Below, piece by piece: positions 33,761 through 46,724 of a DNA stretch of 64,000 nt (positions within the stretch are counted from its first letter, which is position 1; the number at the start of each line of letters is the position of its first letter). The notes beneath the pieces are model-generated. The model saw only the letters and a program-made list of their open reading frames with translations. It made no database searches and was not told where the DNA came from. The DNA comes from Rhabdornis inornatus (Eukaryota; Chordata; Aves; Passeriformes; Rhabdornithidae). A program made the translations under genes and the position numbers. The DNA is taken from NCBI GenBank assembly GCA_013397075.1, contig VWZS01002574.1, positions 1,240,001-1,304,000 of the forward strand. Direction: 5' to 3'.

Positions 33761-36700
33761 CCCCAGATCAGCCACGGTGGGAGGGTGAGGTGCTACCAAA
33801 CAGCTGATTATTGCTAAAAATTATTAACACCCTTTTACCTGCAAACCTAGAGCACAGCATGGTACTGACTCCAGAGAAGTGGGAGCAGGATTAAAACACA
33901 TCCCAGCCTGTCTGTATTTCTACCTTGTCCTTGCACAGAGGGGCTGCAAGGTGGGGAAGTTTTCTCTTCTTGTGCAGTGACGAATGGTCTGGCCAGGTAA
34001 CAAATTCCAGGCTGGAATATGCCTCCTCAGCAGCCCAATGTGTGATTGCAGTGGGCATTGCATTAATTTCTGAAATGTCTTTTTTAAATTGGTTTCACAG
34101 TTCACTGGGAATGTGAGGCTGCAACCTCTATGGCCAGTGCTGCTCGCACATGACTAGGGGAAATAATACTAAAAACTGATCCCTGCTGCTGACCCACATG
34201 GCTGGGCCTGGCAGCACAGAGCAGGGACCAAGCCAGGTGTGAATTAATAAATACATTTATTTGTCAGCAGAGAGAACACTGTATGCAAACATGAAAAAAC
34301 ACACAAGTGCATGCAGCACGGCTGGAAAGGACTCCTGCTAAATTCTTTGCTCCGGTTTTGTGAAATCCACGCGTGTGCAATGCTGCAAGATGGGACTTTG
34401 TTCCCAAAAGTGCCAGGCAGACACCATGCCCAGGGCAGAAATAGTGATTAAGGGATGATGAGTTCCTGTTCCCCGCACTGGTGGGGACAGCTCCTGCTCT
34501 CAGACCAGCTCAGGGGTTCCGTGGGATCTGGGAGCTGCAGGGATTGTACAGAGATCCTTCAGGACCAGAAACAAAGCCACAGAAAATCCTTCTTTTTTGG
34601 AGGAGTTGAGCAATGCCCCTGAACAACCTAATCAAAGAAATGACCCAAACTGCCCAAACCCTGTGATACACTTATGCACAAACCCTGGAAACCCTGGTTA
34701 ACTCCTCTCCTGTCTGGAGGAAAGGCTCTTTCCCTGCTGAGCAGGCACTTGTTTACTCTGGGAAAGTGTTAATGCAGGTTTGTGCCATCAGCATCCACTG
34801 CAAATGCCCACAAAAGAGCTGGTCCCTGCCACGTCCTGCTGTTGAACTCAATCAGGTTAAAGTGTGGTCACACATCGAAGGTGCCCTCAAAACCAACAGC
34901 TTCCTACAGATCTGCATGTTCATCCTCAGATCTGCTGACTTTAGGGATAAAATATATCTCTTACTACCTTCTGCCCCTGTAAGCAGGGCACAGCCACCCA
35001 GCAGTGATTTCAGGGCAGGAGCTGCTTCCTTTCCCATCACTATGTCCCACTGATGGAAAGAGTTCTGGCTGCTCTTCACCCTCAGAGCCTGGGGTGACTT
35101 TACTGAGCTTCCAGCCAGGAAACAACCAAGCAAAATTAAAAAAAAAAAATTCCAAACAAACAAAAGAAAGAAACAAAACCCCTTCATGTTTTTCATGCAG
35201 GTTTTTTATTAATGTGGAAAATTAACTAGAGCCTCTAAGCCCAGAATCCCACAAGGGTAGTAATGGTAAGTCACTTTTTGGAGTGTAATCACACTGGGAG
35301 AGACAAATATCTGCAGCATGTCTGCATGGGCAGGATTCATGCTCGGGAGCCACAAGCCTCCTCCAGCTCCTCCAAACAACCCAAAGGCTTTGAGAGGCCT
35401 TGGCACGAGAGTCCTGATCCCCCTTGGTTGTGGTTTATTTTATTTTATTTCTCTCAATCAGGGGATGCCTTTGGGAATTGTGTGCTCTCTATTCTAATAT
35501 GCCTCTGACCAGGCAGGAGGCTGTGCTGATCTCCATACGATGTGTCTATCATCTTCGTCCAGGCATTTTAATTTACACTGCAGTAAAAAATTTGGCACCC
35601 AACGTTTTCTACTTCGAGCCACAATGGAGAGGCTGTTCCAAAGGTTTGACTGTGCTGGTTTCTCTCCTCCATTCAGGGGGTGCATGTGTGGAGGAAGGAC
35701 ATTGGAAAGAAAACCCCCCAAACATGGGATGTCAGGTTTTAATCCCATCAGCCAGGGATCTCATTGCTGGAATGACTCTGCCAGATGAGGATCTCTTTGT
35801 CTGTCCAGAGGAGCTTTGCAGCACACAGAAATACAGATGATCCTAAATAAATATATATCTATATCGTAAAGCATTGACAGAGACTGTCTCACTCCAGCAC
35901 TAGTAGAAAATATGGGGTTCTTCACTTGAGGAGGTCACTTTGGTACACAGGGGCTTCCCTACGCCCTTGCACAGCCTTCAGAGCTGGGCTGGGGAAACCT
36001 CTGCTGGAGACCTGAGGCTCTGGGGGCTCTGGGACCTTTCCCTGCCCTTTCCCCCCACGTCAGAGCGAGCTGCAGGTTGGTGCAGCCCCCGCTGGGCTCC
36101 AGGAGCTGTGCAGTGAGGGGACTCCTCTGCTGCTGCAATGCAGGGCTGAGTGCAGGTTGCAGAAAATGAAGGACACACAGACACTGCAGAACCAGGTCCG
36201 GAGGCTGGAGGGGAGGATCAGAGCCCAGCCTAGTGCTGTGTTTGCCTCCCTATCTGTCTGCCTTTGGCTCTGCCCATTTTAAGCCAACACCATCCATACC
36301 CAAGCAGCCAGCAAAGGGCACCTCGGGCACTGGCAAACTTGGGAGGTGAAGGGGCACAAATGCAACCAGGAATAGGCAGGGCTGATTTGCACGGTCCTAC
36401 AATGCTTATCTAATGCTCTGGCAAGAAGCTGGAGCCAATTCATCATTGTTTATCCCCAAAACAGCTACTGCCTTTGCCAGATAATGTCTGGGGAGAGTCA
36501 CCTCTCCTCCCTCCTGGGACCATTCTTGCTTTGCTTTTCAGGGAGGTAGCAGTAATTCTGCTGGGCACGGGGAAAATGCACCAACAGGAACATACTGAGC
36601 CAAAATTCTTTAAAAAGCTTCTAAAAGAGTAAAACAAAAAAAGAGTAAAGCAGTTTTCTTTCTCTTTCTTATTTATCACCCCCACTGTTTTCAATATAAA

Positions 36701-37879
36701 ACAAGGAGAGGACAGAAAGAAACACTGTAAGTGAGGAAACAGAAGCCTTTCTATTTGTTTTATGCAGGTGAATAATTTTCATGAATTAGGATATTTTTGT
36801 TTTGGACAAGTCCCCCAAAATTAGGAGGGATGAAAGATCAAAAATAACTTCTTGAATCCAAGCAGGAAGCACTTTTCCTGCTCCTCTTTCCTCACCTCAG
36901 TCTGGATCCTTACTGTTACCTGGTGGCTTCGTTTGCTTCTGTACATTTACAGATCAAACCCCCCTGACATTAACTAACCCCAGCTTTTTTTCCCACAGAT
37001 CACCTTCAAAACCAGCATAAATGTGAATTTAAAAATGAACACACCTTCAGAAGACAGAGTGGAAGATAAAAGACACGGAGTGAAGCCGTGGATGACGTGT
37101 GTTTGCTGTTGCACAGAGAGATGGGGAAACAACCAGCCACGAGGAAGAGAGTGAAGAATTGGAGCCAGCCAGGCAGGTCACACACTGGCAATGCCTCAAG
37201 GACAGGAAACAAATGATCAACTGCTGTGTTGGTAATAGGATGGAGGGGAAGGGATGGCAGGCAGGGAACACACTCGTGTGGATGGGAGGAGTAGGAGGGA
37301 AATGCTGGTGGAGGCAGGAAAATCCACCTGCTGAGTTACCCTTTGAAGAACGTTATTCCTTCATTTTTTCCTGTCTTGTTGCTGTCCTGATGGAGTTGCC
37401 AGGGTTCTGGGCATCCACAGAGTGGGATGGAAGGTAATGAAGGAATGGGATGGGAAAATGGGACTGAAGACCCAGGGGACAAGGAGAGGAGGCTGCTGAG
37501 TTGTGGGACACGAGGTTCCTTCTGAAAGCACCTTGGAGTTTCCTGGAAAGAAGGAAGGCTGAGAACAGAAGGGACAGAAACCATCAAAGGGGACACAGTG
37601 GTTGGGTGATGTGTGTCAGGGAACCTCAGTGTTATGGAGCACAAAGGAAACAAGAGGGATATGGGCAAAAAAAAACAAACAATAATAAATATTTCAGGAC
37701 CTGCACTCCTCCTGACAGCTGTAAGGGGCGTATATCAAGAGCTCCCACAAACCCTGGAAATTTCATTAAGAAGCCCACAATGCCTGGACACATATGGAAT
37801 TATGATACTTCTCATCCTTTCCTGTGTCAAAATCCACCAAGCCTCAGCTGCCTTAAAAAGTTGTTTATAATAAATACAT
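33761..37879. other. non-coding DNA, nothing recognised
   Basis: Mixed-composition DNA. An A-rich run lies at about 35136-35175 and a run of TATAT words near 35848-35866. Chance frames occur on both strands at 34766-35225, 35424-35840 and 37099-37887. I recognise no gene, RNA or transposon. Confidence 0.4.
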
Positions 37880-38045
37880 CTTCTTAATGCTACCATATAG
37901 GATATTTGCAGCTGGATAGATTTGACTGATATAGCACATTCTTTATGGCGATCATTCCTTGATTAAAAAAAATATTTTTTCTGTGTCAGGCTCTTTCTGT
38001 CACTATCGACCATAAATCAATTTGTCACATAAATGGTAATAAAAC
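37880..38045. promoter_or_regulatory. AT-rich candidate conserved non-coding element
   Basis: Compact AT-rich stretch with retained CpGs ('atggcgatcattcc', 'actatcgaccataaatcaattt') and stop codons in all frames. Retained CpGs in AT-rich DNA and the absence of repeats suggest constraint. Confidence 0.3.
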
Positions 38046-38479
38046 AAGAGGTGTTTGTTCTCTCAAACACCACACAAGTGGGTTTTGCAGCTCGGATGTC
38101 AGACTCGGTGGTCCTTGCCCTGATGGTCCTGGGAGGGCAGCACAGCTCCGTGGCACTGGAGGGAGTGGGGGGAAGAGTCACTGGCTCTTCCAAGCTTCAC
38201 TGGTGTCACAGGGGTCACAGCTGAGTCCTGGGCCAGTGCTCACTGCACACCTCCCCAGACAACCCAGATCCAAACAGAATTGTTTAAAATTCTGGGTGTC
38301 CCATCCTGGCCAATGGTGCTCCAGAGTGTGGGTTTGTACCTGTGAGTGCCTCTGTGTATTTTAGTAAGAATAAACCTTTCCACTCACTGCAATGACTGTC
38401 AGAGTCCCACAAAATGATGCTGAAACTGCTTCTCCTTTCTGTGTAAGATTCCCAGAAATACTGCTTTGCAAAAAACACT
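38046..38479. other. non-coding DNA, nothing recognised
   Basis: GC-moderate spacer with short frames only. Confidence 0.4.
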
Positions 38480-39060
38480 TTGTCCCAGAGAAATGCCCTT
38501 ATCTTTTAAAATTTCCTAGCCTGGAAACACGGCACAAGTCGTCTGTGCTGCAGGGACCCAAGTTGCAGCCTGACTTGCCGGCCATGCATCTGCCACTCCT
38601 CACTTTTCCGAGCGTCTCCAATTCCAGCCTGGCATCTCTGATCGTAAGTCTACTTAACCATTTTAATAGCACTAAATGGAGTCTGTGCTCCTGCCCTTAT
38701 CTGCTCTCTATGTCTTCCGGGTCACACATGCTTAGTTTACTGTCAGAGACAAGTTTTTACTGCTGTCAGCACTGCAGCGTGCGGTACCTGCAGAGCAGCA
38801 GGCTGCGGGCTCTGCGCTGCGTCCTCGCTGGCAAGGAAATTACCACCCACCAGCTGATTCCCCAACATTTGTCTTGTGGTTTCTTAATTGGTACCATCAA
38901 GGAAAAAATGCCGGAGGAAAAAAAAACAAAAAACAACCCACTACATGGTGCAAAAAAAAAAAAAAAGAAAAAGGTGATGTTATCTATTTACAATCCTTTT
39001 GTGCAGCAGTAATAATAATTAACATAACAACAATGACTAATAATTAGGATTGCCTGCATT
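38480..39060. promoter_or_regulatory. candidate conserved non-coding block
   Basis: Unique sequence with an unusual number of isolated CpGs for its surroundings (about 38530-38610 and 38775-38825). It ends with an A-rich tract (38950-38972) and TAATAATAATTAAC (39010-39023). A 206-codon plus-strand frame covers it (38392-39012), but its product is low in charge, cysteine- and serine-rich, ends in a lysine run from the A tract, and resembles nothing known, so I do not call it a gene. Confidence 0.27.
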
Positions 39061-39565
39061 GAGTTAAGGACATGATTTGATTTTCCTTTGTGCACATGCA
39101 AATCTGGACTAATTTTCCTCTTGTCAACAGAAGAAAAAAGTGTGAGAGGAGAATAAGTCCACAAGCAGGGAACATGCATTTATCCGGGCATATTTAACTC
39201 TGGTTACCCCCAGACCGTAATCCACTGCTGGCAGGGTAACCCCCAGCACATACCCGTGTTCCCATGCATGATGCTGGGGCTGTGCATGTCCACTCCATCT
39301 GTATTTCTCACCTGGAAAACCTGGTCAGCTGTCTTTAAAATCATATCAAACAGAACAATGCAAGTGGAGATGATAAAAGATGCAGAAAAGATGCACACGT
39401 GGCTTCATTCTCACCCCCCTTCACTCTGAGCCCTGCAGGCTGGATCTGCAGTTCCAGCAGCTCAAGAAAATCTTTGTCAAATTAATAGATTTAAAAGTAG
39501 AAAACCCCAGCCGAGAGTCCGGGCACGCTTCTGAGATCACCTGCTCGGGTTCTGCACCAGCAGCA
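39061..39565. other. non-coding DNA, nothing recognised
   Basis: AT-moderate sequence with no recognised gene or repeat. Confidence 0.4.
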
Positions 39566-39618
39566 CTGATGGAATTACTTTTGCTTTACACCAGCATAAA
39601 TAAAAGCAAGATCAGTTC
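39566..39618 (+). repeat. decayed ancient amniote repeat fragment (TTTACACCAG type)
   Basis: 'tgatggaattacttttgctttacaccagcataaataaaagcaagatcag' follows the order of an old repeat that elsewhere reads like 'ggagttactcctgatttacaccagtgtaa'. It shares TTTACACCAG with 16558-16567. The family name is not assigned. Confidence 0.45.
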
Positions 39619-42600
39619 CACTATCTGGAAGGTAAGGATGAAGTTTTACAGCCTCCTTTTTCCTTATCACACCCAGGCTTTTTAATACCTTGGAAGTATA
39701 ATGAGCAAGGTTGTGCCAATGCCTGGCTCTCTGGGCTTGTAGGCACTGCTTGTGCTAGGGCTCTCCTCCCCTCTTCCTCTAGAAATTTGGGATGCTAGCA
39801 GCAGTGGGGCTGGAAAAATGATCAGTTGTTTATGAACAGATCATTTATTAAATCCCCTTGGCTAAAGTAATTCCTGCCAGTGTGAAGGTACAACAGAGTG
39901 AAAATGAATAATCTCTCCTGCAATTCTCAGGGGCGAGGGACCACACTCCCTGTGTGCTCTGTTGCTATATTTAGCACGGACACAGTAAGTGCATTCCTGC
40001 ATGGAGCTGCTCTCCCCAAAGAGCACTTTTTTCGGACCAGAAGTGGCTGCAGAGCAGCTGGGTGTCCCTGGGTGTGTTACTGGGGTGGGTTCTGCTGCTG
40101 GATGGTGAGCACAGAGTTACTGTAAACTGAAACCTGGGGTGCAGGGATGGAGCCCCTGAGCTGGGAAAAATCAGATGTAACAGCTGTGACTTACTCCAGC
40201 GGTCACTCCAGCTCTGGAGTTATCTTGTTACAAGCACATTGCTCCTGCTTCATCCAGCCCTGGACCTTAATATAACTTTTAAATCGTTGTGAAATGAACT
40301 TTGCATTTTATTTCCTTGGACTGTGAAAAAAATACATTGCTGTACGGTGCCGTGGGACAGGGACAGAGACAGCTATTTATATCATTTCCAGCAAAACACC
40401 CTATGAAACATGAAGGAAACTGGAAAATCAATAATTATTATTACAGTGTCTCTGGGTCTCGGGTGTGTGGGGCACTGCACATCCCTGCTCCAGGATTGAG
40501 CATTTGCAGCCACGGTGGCAGTGATGCAGTGTGGGAAGGGAAGGAAGAAATAGAGAAACTGAGGCAGAGGATTGTTTCTGAAGAGAAGTTGATGGTGCAG
40601 CAGAACTTCCCTGTCCTCACTGCCCACGGGCCCTGGCAGGGAGTGTGGGTGTCCCAGCCTGTGGGAGCATCTCTGCAGCAGTGCAAGAGGCACAGGGCCA
40701 GTGCAGTGCGGTGTGGGGCTGATGTTTTGGGAGATGTGTGTTTCTGGCAGGGATATAAACCTGCTCAGATGATGGAACTGTGCTCTGGACTGTTTTAGGA
40801 CAGGCTTATGTGCCGTGCTCCCCCAGGGTTAGCTCCTTTAGCCCTGTCCTGCTTCCATCCTCTGTGCCTGCAGGCAGGGCAAGGCAGGGGAGTTCTGTTC
40901 CTTCCAGCAGGATTTCATCCCTTGGAGGGGCTGGAGCCCCACAGTGGTGGCTTGGGCTGGTTTCACCAAGGTGGGCTTGTGTGCCACACGTGTACAAAAC
41001 ATCCTGACAGAGACACCACAGGTCCCACCAAGATTGGGAGGTGGCAAGGACAGCAATCAGCACTGCTCTGACTGCACTAATGCTTATCAGGCTCTAAAAA
41101 CTGAATTATGAAACTCACTCCACCACCCAAGAGCCTTCTGGGTAAAGGAAATCAGTGAAGTGAAAGCCCAAGGGAATTTCAAATCTGGTGGCACTCGCAC
41201 ATCGCTTTCAGAACAATCTTCTCTCTTTTGGGGGCAGTACTGCAGGAAAAATCCCATTACCTTTTTTTCTTGTGCAACCAGCACCTATGTCCTTGCCATG
41301 GCAGAGGGCTCAGGAGGGAGGTGAACTCAGAGGTGGGGAGTCCATGCTCTCACCTCCCTCCTTCCCCTGCATCCCTGGTGCACCCCAGAGCACGGCATGG
41401 CACCTCCAAGGGCTGGGTGTGCCAGCTGCCCCTTTGCCTGGCTTTGTCTGGAGTGTGTGCTCAGAAGGCAGATAATGGCCATTGATGTGCTGCTTCCTTC
41501 AGGTTTAGGTTTCCTGTCAGCTGAGCTGCAGATAAACCATAAACACGAAGAACAAACAAACAATTAGCCTCCCTCGGACCCAGCACACAGACACTCTGCT
41601 GAGGTTTATAGCCATTTTCCAGCTTTACTGCCAGGATAAATCTTTCACCACCCACTGCCCAATCAACCTCAATACAAAAAAGTTGTTTGTTCTGTTGATT
41701 CGGGTCTTTTTGTTGTTGTTTGGTTGTTTTTTTTCAGTAGATACTTGATTTTTGTATTTAGGAAACATTAAAACAAGGGTGCAGAGAGAGAGGTGGGGAC
41801 TGATATGTAAATTCTGTATTGATCCAGAGGATGTGCTGGCTTGATTCTTCCTGGTGTGGGACCAGATGAGAGGCAGAACAGCCTCTGCTTCCTCTGAGCT
41901 GTGTTTTCCACCACTGCTGGACCTCCATGTGCAGCATCCTTTGCCCCCACACATCCACCATCACCTTGGTCACACACCAGTGGGTGCATGAGGCCAATGG
42001 ATGCTGCCTTCTATAAGCCCCACAGTCTGTTTTATTACCCACATTTATTCTTCAATCTGAAAAAAATTAAGATAAATCTGTTTGTTTCCCATCCTGCACT
42101 TGTATATAGCCCCCAGGTAGGATTTTTTTGTCACTGGGTAGAAATTCCTTCATGGTGTCACTGGTGCATCACTGGCATAAAAGGCCGATTCAGATTTGGA
42201 GGTAAATTACCCATAGCTTTCTTTTTTTTTTTTTTAATATGACTGTGAATTTTGTCAAAACTTTGTGTGGCAGTTCCATTTAGTGTCTTTATTGTCCAGC
42301 GAGGGGGAGCTGGGAGTGCTAAATTAATTTCTGTGGTGAGACCAATAAATTCAGCTCTCCTGCTGTAAAGGATACATTAATTTTGCTACATTCCCTTTTT
42401 TAATAGGCACAAAGCCACCTGGATAAATACAGGTAGCGCAGAGAGAGCAGCCATGGGCACAGAGACCGTCAGCTAAAATAAACAAGTCAGACATTAAAAA
42501 AACAGTATATGCAGAGAAATTTCACTTTCTTTTTATTTTGGTTTTTAGCTTTTTTTTTTGTATGAGGTGAGGGAAAATGGTAGGGTCCAATAATTTCATC

Positions 42601-44224
42601 TACCATAAAGATGTGAAAAGAAGATGAAGAATGGCCTTTGGGTTTAAAATATTTAGAGGTTTTAATGTTTAATGCCAAATACGTTGGTTTTGATAAATAC
42701 GATAAAGGAAGTATTAATCTCACATGCTGTGCACTTGGACATGGGGCTATTCCCTCATTATAGCTTCACTGCCAGTGGACAAGCCTGGGCACTATTTCTC
42801 AAGGATTTTAGGGATAAGCAGGGATACTTGGGGCTGTTCTCTACAGGAGTTCAGGGGTGACTTTTTGTTGAACAGCACAAGTTGGCTGAAGATCACCAAC
42901 CTGACTGGGAGAACAGAGTTCTGATACTCATTGGCAAGTCCTATCCGGAGACAGATAAACCAGACACCCAGCCCACCCTGGGAATATGACTGGATTGATT
43001 ACATGGGGACAATGAGGAATTTGTGTTTGGCGTATGACTTGGTGTTCCCATGGCATTGCCTGCCCAGAGCTGGGAGAAACTGGAGACACCACCACTGGCA
43101 GCTGAACCACAGGCAGAGGCTTTTGCTAGAGGTGCAGATAAAACAAGTTGGTCCTTGTCACACTTTGGGGCTGTGCAAACAGCACTGGCCAGAACTGAGA
43201 AATGATTTTGTGGCAGAAAATATCTTTTAATGGCTTCATTGCAAAACCTCTTTTTATACTGCAACTGGAAGGGAGCAAATCTCAGGCTGGTGGCTGCTGA
43301 AGGACATGTGCCTCCAAGGTCGACTAGTTCAGAGCTCTGGACTGGTAGGAGGTTCTCAGAAAATGCTAATTTCATCTTTGGTTTTGAGCCCAGCGCTGGT
43401 CTGGAGGTGATCTTGTTATCACACATTCAGAAGTCAATCAAAGATGCATTGAACAACGTTTTGGATGAACAGTTGGACGGCTCTTTAGTCCCTGAGTCTG
43501 AAAATCAAACCCAGAGGCCTCCAGAGGCTTGCTGAAGTGAGGACAGGCAGTGATGCCAAATGATGTCTGAAAGAGCTCCATGTCCACAAGAGCCCCGCTC
43601 ACGGCAACGTGTTCCCATTTCTTAGACGGATCTGTGTCCTGTGCTGTCTAGCCAGAGCATAGATTTCCTGCCAAATTCTCCTTGCTCTGCTATTACCTCA
43701 TCCCTCTGACACACTGTTTGTCCAATTTCACCATTTTTCCTGCCCTGTCTGGAGGGTGAACTCTTTGAGACAAGGACTTTGCGTCCGCTGCAGCTCCACA
43801 TTGTCCCCAAACACTGTGGGTTCATCCAGGGATTCTCTGCAGGGACACAAGGGACTCTTTTCTTGTGTCAGTCTTAGCTGGTTTGGGGTAGGCAGGGGGA
43901 GGTGGGGAGCACTGCTAGGGCTTGTCAAATGCAGTAGGAGAAAATCCATAGGACAGAAGGTACAGCCACGGTTCCTTGCAGCTCCTAACATGGCCAGGGA
44001 GGAAACAAAGCAGGGAAGTGGAGAAAAAAACCCCACAGACCCTGTAGCCTTTGTGTGGCAGAGCAAACATCGCATGTAAATCAGCATGCAAATGAGGCTG
44101 GCAGGGCTCTAACGAGGAAAAGTTACCACCAAGCTTGCCATGCAGCCCCAAGGCTAAGAGGAGTATTTCACTGCACACGAGCATCCGGAGCTCAGCACAA
44201 ACCGCGCTCGCAAGGAGTGGAATA
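39619..44224. other. non-coding DNA, nothing recognised
   Basis: Alternating mixed and AT-rich sequence with no recognised gene or transposon. Chance frames include 40301-40798, 41901-42242 and the neighbouring plus-strand frames 42931-43230 and 43230-43535, none with a known domain. Poly-T runs lie near 41728-41736, 42222-42236 and 42549-42560. A 'gagaaactgaggcagag' phrase near 40552 might be a trace of an old SINE on the minus strand. Confidence 0.4.
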
Positions 44225-44705
44225 AAAAGGGCAATTTAAGACAAGGGTGGCTGTAAGTAGCAGATGAGAAAACACAATAAAAGGGAAGATTTCTTACTCT
44301 GCAAGTGAATCCATTTACTTCAAAGGTACTACATTTCTTTGATACAATAGCATAACGTTTTTATTGGGGACTAATTGAGCCAGTGATATAATTACGACAG
44401 TAAATTAAGGCCTGAAGTATACCTTGAATTTAGGAATAAATTCGTAAATACTTCCTTATCAGTGGCATGTAGGAAAACGACCAGACTGATTTAGCAAGGA
44501 GGGAGCCTTATGTATTGGCCATCTCAGGAAAATGATGAGCCCTCTTTCCACATAAAAATGAGTGATACATTAACTACTTTGACTGCAGCCTTTTAGCCAC
44601 TGCTTGCTATAATCAGTTTTACCAGTGGGTTAATAAAATTTAATTAATAGTTAATTAAGGCTTACAGTCAAGTATACCCATTTTTGATTACTTTATCATC
44701 ACAGT
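44225..44705. promoter_or_regulatory. strong candidate conserved non-coding element
   Basis: AT-rich unique block with retained CpGs ('cataacgttt', 'attacgacag', 'attcgtaaat', 'aacgaccag') and a dense homeodomain set: CTAATTGAG (44371-44379), TAATTAAT (44641-44648) and TTAATTAA (44651-44658). A TTTGATTACTTTATC stretch lies near 44682-44696. All six frames are closed. Of the blocks in this window, it most resembles a deeply conserved developmental enhancer. No alignment supports that yet. Confidence 0.38.
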
Positions 44706-46194
44706 GTTTACATGAAGGTGCACAGCAGAGCCCAAAATTCACCTGTCTCTGAGTGCTGCTCAGAGCAAGCAAGGGAGAAAAGCTGCATCGTCTTTGAGCC
44801 TTGGGAAGGGGACAGAGGTGGTCAGAAAAGCTATTCTTGGGATGACAGGCTGTGTCTGTCTTTTGCTTGCAAGTCTGCAGCAGAGTTCTTTGAACCCCTG
44901 CATTCCTCCAGTCTGACTTTCCTTGCTGGTTCCAGCCAGGCCCATCTGATCAGCTGCTGCTCAGGAAAACAAAAAGGCAAACAGCAGAGAGCCAGAAGTG
45001 CTCTCCATCAGTTCATCCTTTCCCCTTCACTATTCCACCAATTACTATCCAGATATCCTGGAAGAGGATTAATAAATCCAATTTTAGCTCCAAAACTGGA
45101 CCAAGCTTTCTGCAGTTCAGTGACAGTCTGGGTCTCTGATATGTTGAAGGAAGTTTCAATCAGATGTACACCCAGCAGAAACTGGATATTGGAAAGGAGA
45201 AAAGCCCTTGAATAATGTGTTTAATGCAGAAAAATGCCATCAAACTGTTTTTTATGGAAGTGTATCCCTCAGAAACTGCTGACTTCTCCTTTATTATATT
45301 TAGCAATACAAATAGCTGAGAACTGTGTTTGGGCTCATTGCAGATAAAGTGCAGGAAAGATAGTGGTGGAGTGAAGGGACATTTATTTCTCTTACTCAGA
45401 CCCACACTGTGCTGCCACAGCTGGTGAATCTTATCTCTAAGGCTTTTCTTGGGAATAAAGCATTTAGCCTCTGTAGCTGGGTCTTGTTACAAGGAGCAGG
45501 AGAGAAGATTCAATTATGTGCCCTGGCACGGGGAGAGGGAATGAGCAACAACTGAGTGCTGATGCAAAGGGAAGAAAGTCATGCAGCAATCACCAATGCC
45601 CTGAATTGCACACAGGGGACCTGATTGACCACAACAGTGTGATCCCAGAGAGAAAAGGAAAGATGAGAGCCTAGAGTGCCCTCCAAGACAGAAATGATCT
45701 CGGGAGCCTGCAGATGTGCTGTTGCATGCTATCAAGATCTCTCTAGTGTTTCTCCTTGGAAGGGTTTACAGACAGAGAAATATTGCTCTCCCCAGAGATC
45801 ACCCTAGGAAACAAAAGCAAGAGCTCTGTGAACCTCCCTTCCTCAAGTAAAACAGTGTAGCACAGTCCTTGGATTTATTATTATAATTGCTACAGGAATT
45901 ACTGATATCCTTGCTGCATCCTTGCTAACCTTGCCTCAAAACCAGCCAAGTATCAGCCAGGGGATGATACTGCATGAGTGCAGCCCATTAGGCAGTTTTA
46001 CACTCCTGCAGATGGGCCTGACAAGAAGAAAGCCTGGCCAGGTTTGGCCCAGTGTGCTGCCAACCCCTCACTGAGCTGGAAGCTCGCTCAGAGGATGGTG
46101 TTTGCTCCGAGCTGCCCCACACCTGCTGAGCCTCACCTCCACGTCCAGGCAGCCACGGGCACATCCAAGAGCAGGGCAACCTGCTGGGCTTCCA
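44706..46194. other. non-coding DNA, nothing recognised
   Basis: Mixed sequence. The 167-codon plus-strand frame at 44712-45215 starts with ATG but has no recognisable domain or splice context. Confidence 0.4.
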
Positions 46195-46430
46195 TCAAAG
46201 GCTCATTTATCTCTTGTGAAAGTACATGACGTATCAAATGTTTTGCCTTGATTAATGATGCTAATTAAGCTAATGGATTTGAGCAATTTTACAATTGATA
46301 TTTTTATGTAATTTTGTTTTTGCTCTGCGGTAGCCAGAACTTACTGCCCTGTCAGCTTCCCTCCGTCATGTTCAACATTATGCACAGACATCATCTTTAA
46401 GGTCATATAAATAAACAAAGCAACAAAGCT
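46195..46430. promoter_or_regulatory. strong candidate conserved non-coding element
   Basis: Within 60 bp it holds a CRE/AP-1-like TGACGTA (46227-46233), a GATTAATGATG pair of TAAT sites (46250-46260) and CTAATTAAGCTAATGG (46261-46276). SOX-like 'acaattgat' (46291-46299) and 'aacaaagcaacaaagc' (about 46414-46429) words follow. Isolated CpGs are kept and there are no open frames. The motif grammar is typical of neural or limb enhancers in vertebrates, but activity is inference. Confidence 0.38.
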
Positions 46431-46609
46431 CCTCAGATTTATCCCAGCCCTCCCCCTGCCACTGGCTGCACGTTTCCAGGATGTGCAACGAAGCAGATTT
46501 CAAAAGCAGGGAGCAGAGTCACCAAAAGCAATATCCCAGCAGAGAAAAAGATTGGATTTAGGGGGTCAAGAGGTTAGATTTGGCTTCTAGAAACCCAAGT
46601 CCCTATCTC

Positions 46610-46680
46610 AAATCTCCTGTGAGTCCTTGGGGGCCATGAGGGAGCTAGTTCCTTCTCCATCAGTAAATTAGATAAACTAG
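46610..46680 (+). repeat. possible MIR-like SINE trace
   Basis: 'tctcctgtgagtccttgggggcc' followed by 'tagttccttctccatcagtaaattaga' loosely follows the 'gtgtgaccttgggcaag ... ctgtaaaatgggga' order of MIR. Very diverged. It lies just upstream of a CR1 end. Confidence 0.3.
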
Positions 46681-46724
46681 TAGGATGTTGTCTTGCAGGG
46701 GAGGAGGCTGCAAACACAAATACA

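Noticed and set aside
38392..39012. 206-codon plus-strand frame as a protein
   Set aside because: No domain, it ends in a lysine run from a poly-A tract, and it looks like a chance frame over a possible non-coding element.
40545..40575. 'gagaaactgaggcagag' as a minus-strand MIR
   Set aside because: Only one short phrase matches and the following words do not continue the MIR order, so it was not annotated as a feature.
43230..43535. 101-codon ATG frame following another plus-strand frame at 42931-43230
   Set aside because: The two frames are in different phases with no plausible intron between them, and neither resembles a known protein or LINE product.
44712..45215. 167-codon ATG frame as a gene
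   Set aside because: Composition is not distinctive, there is no domain, and a minus-strand frame overlaps.
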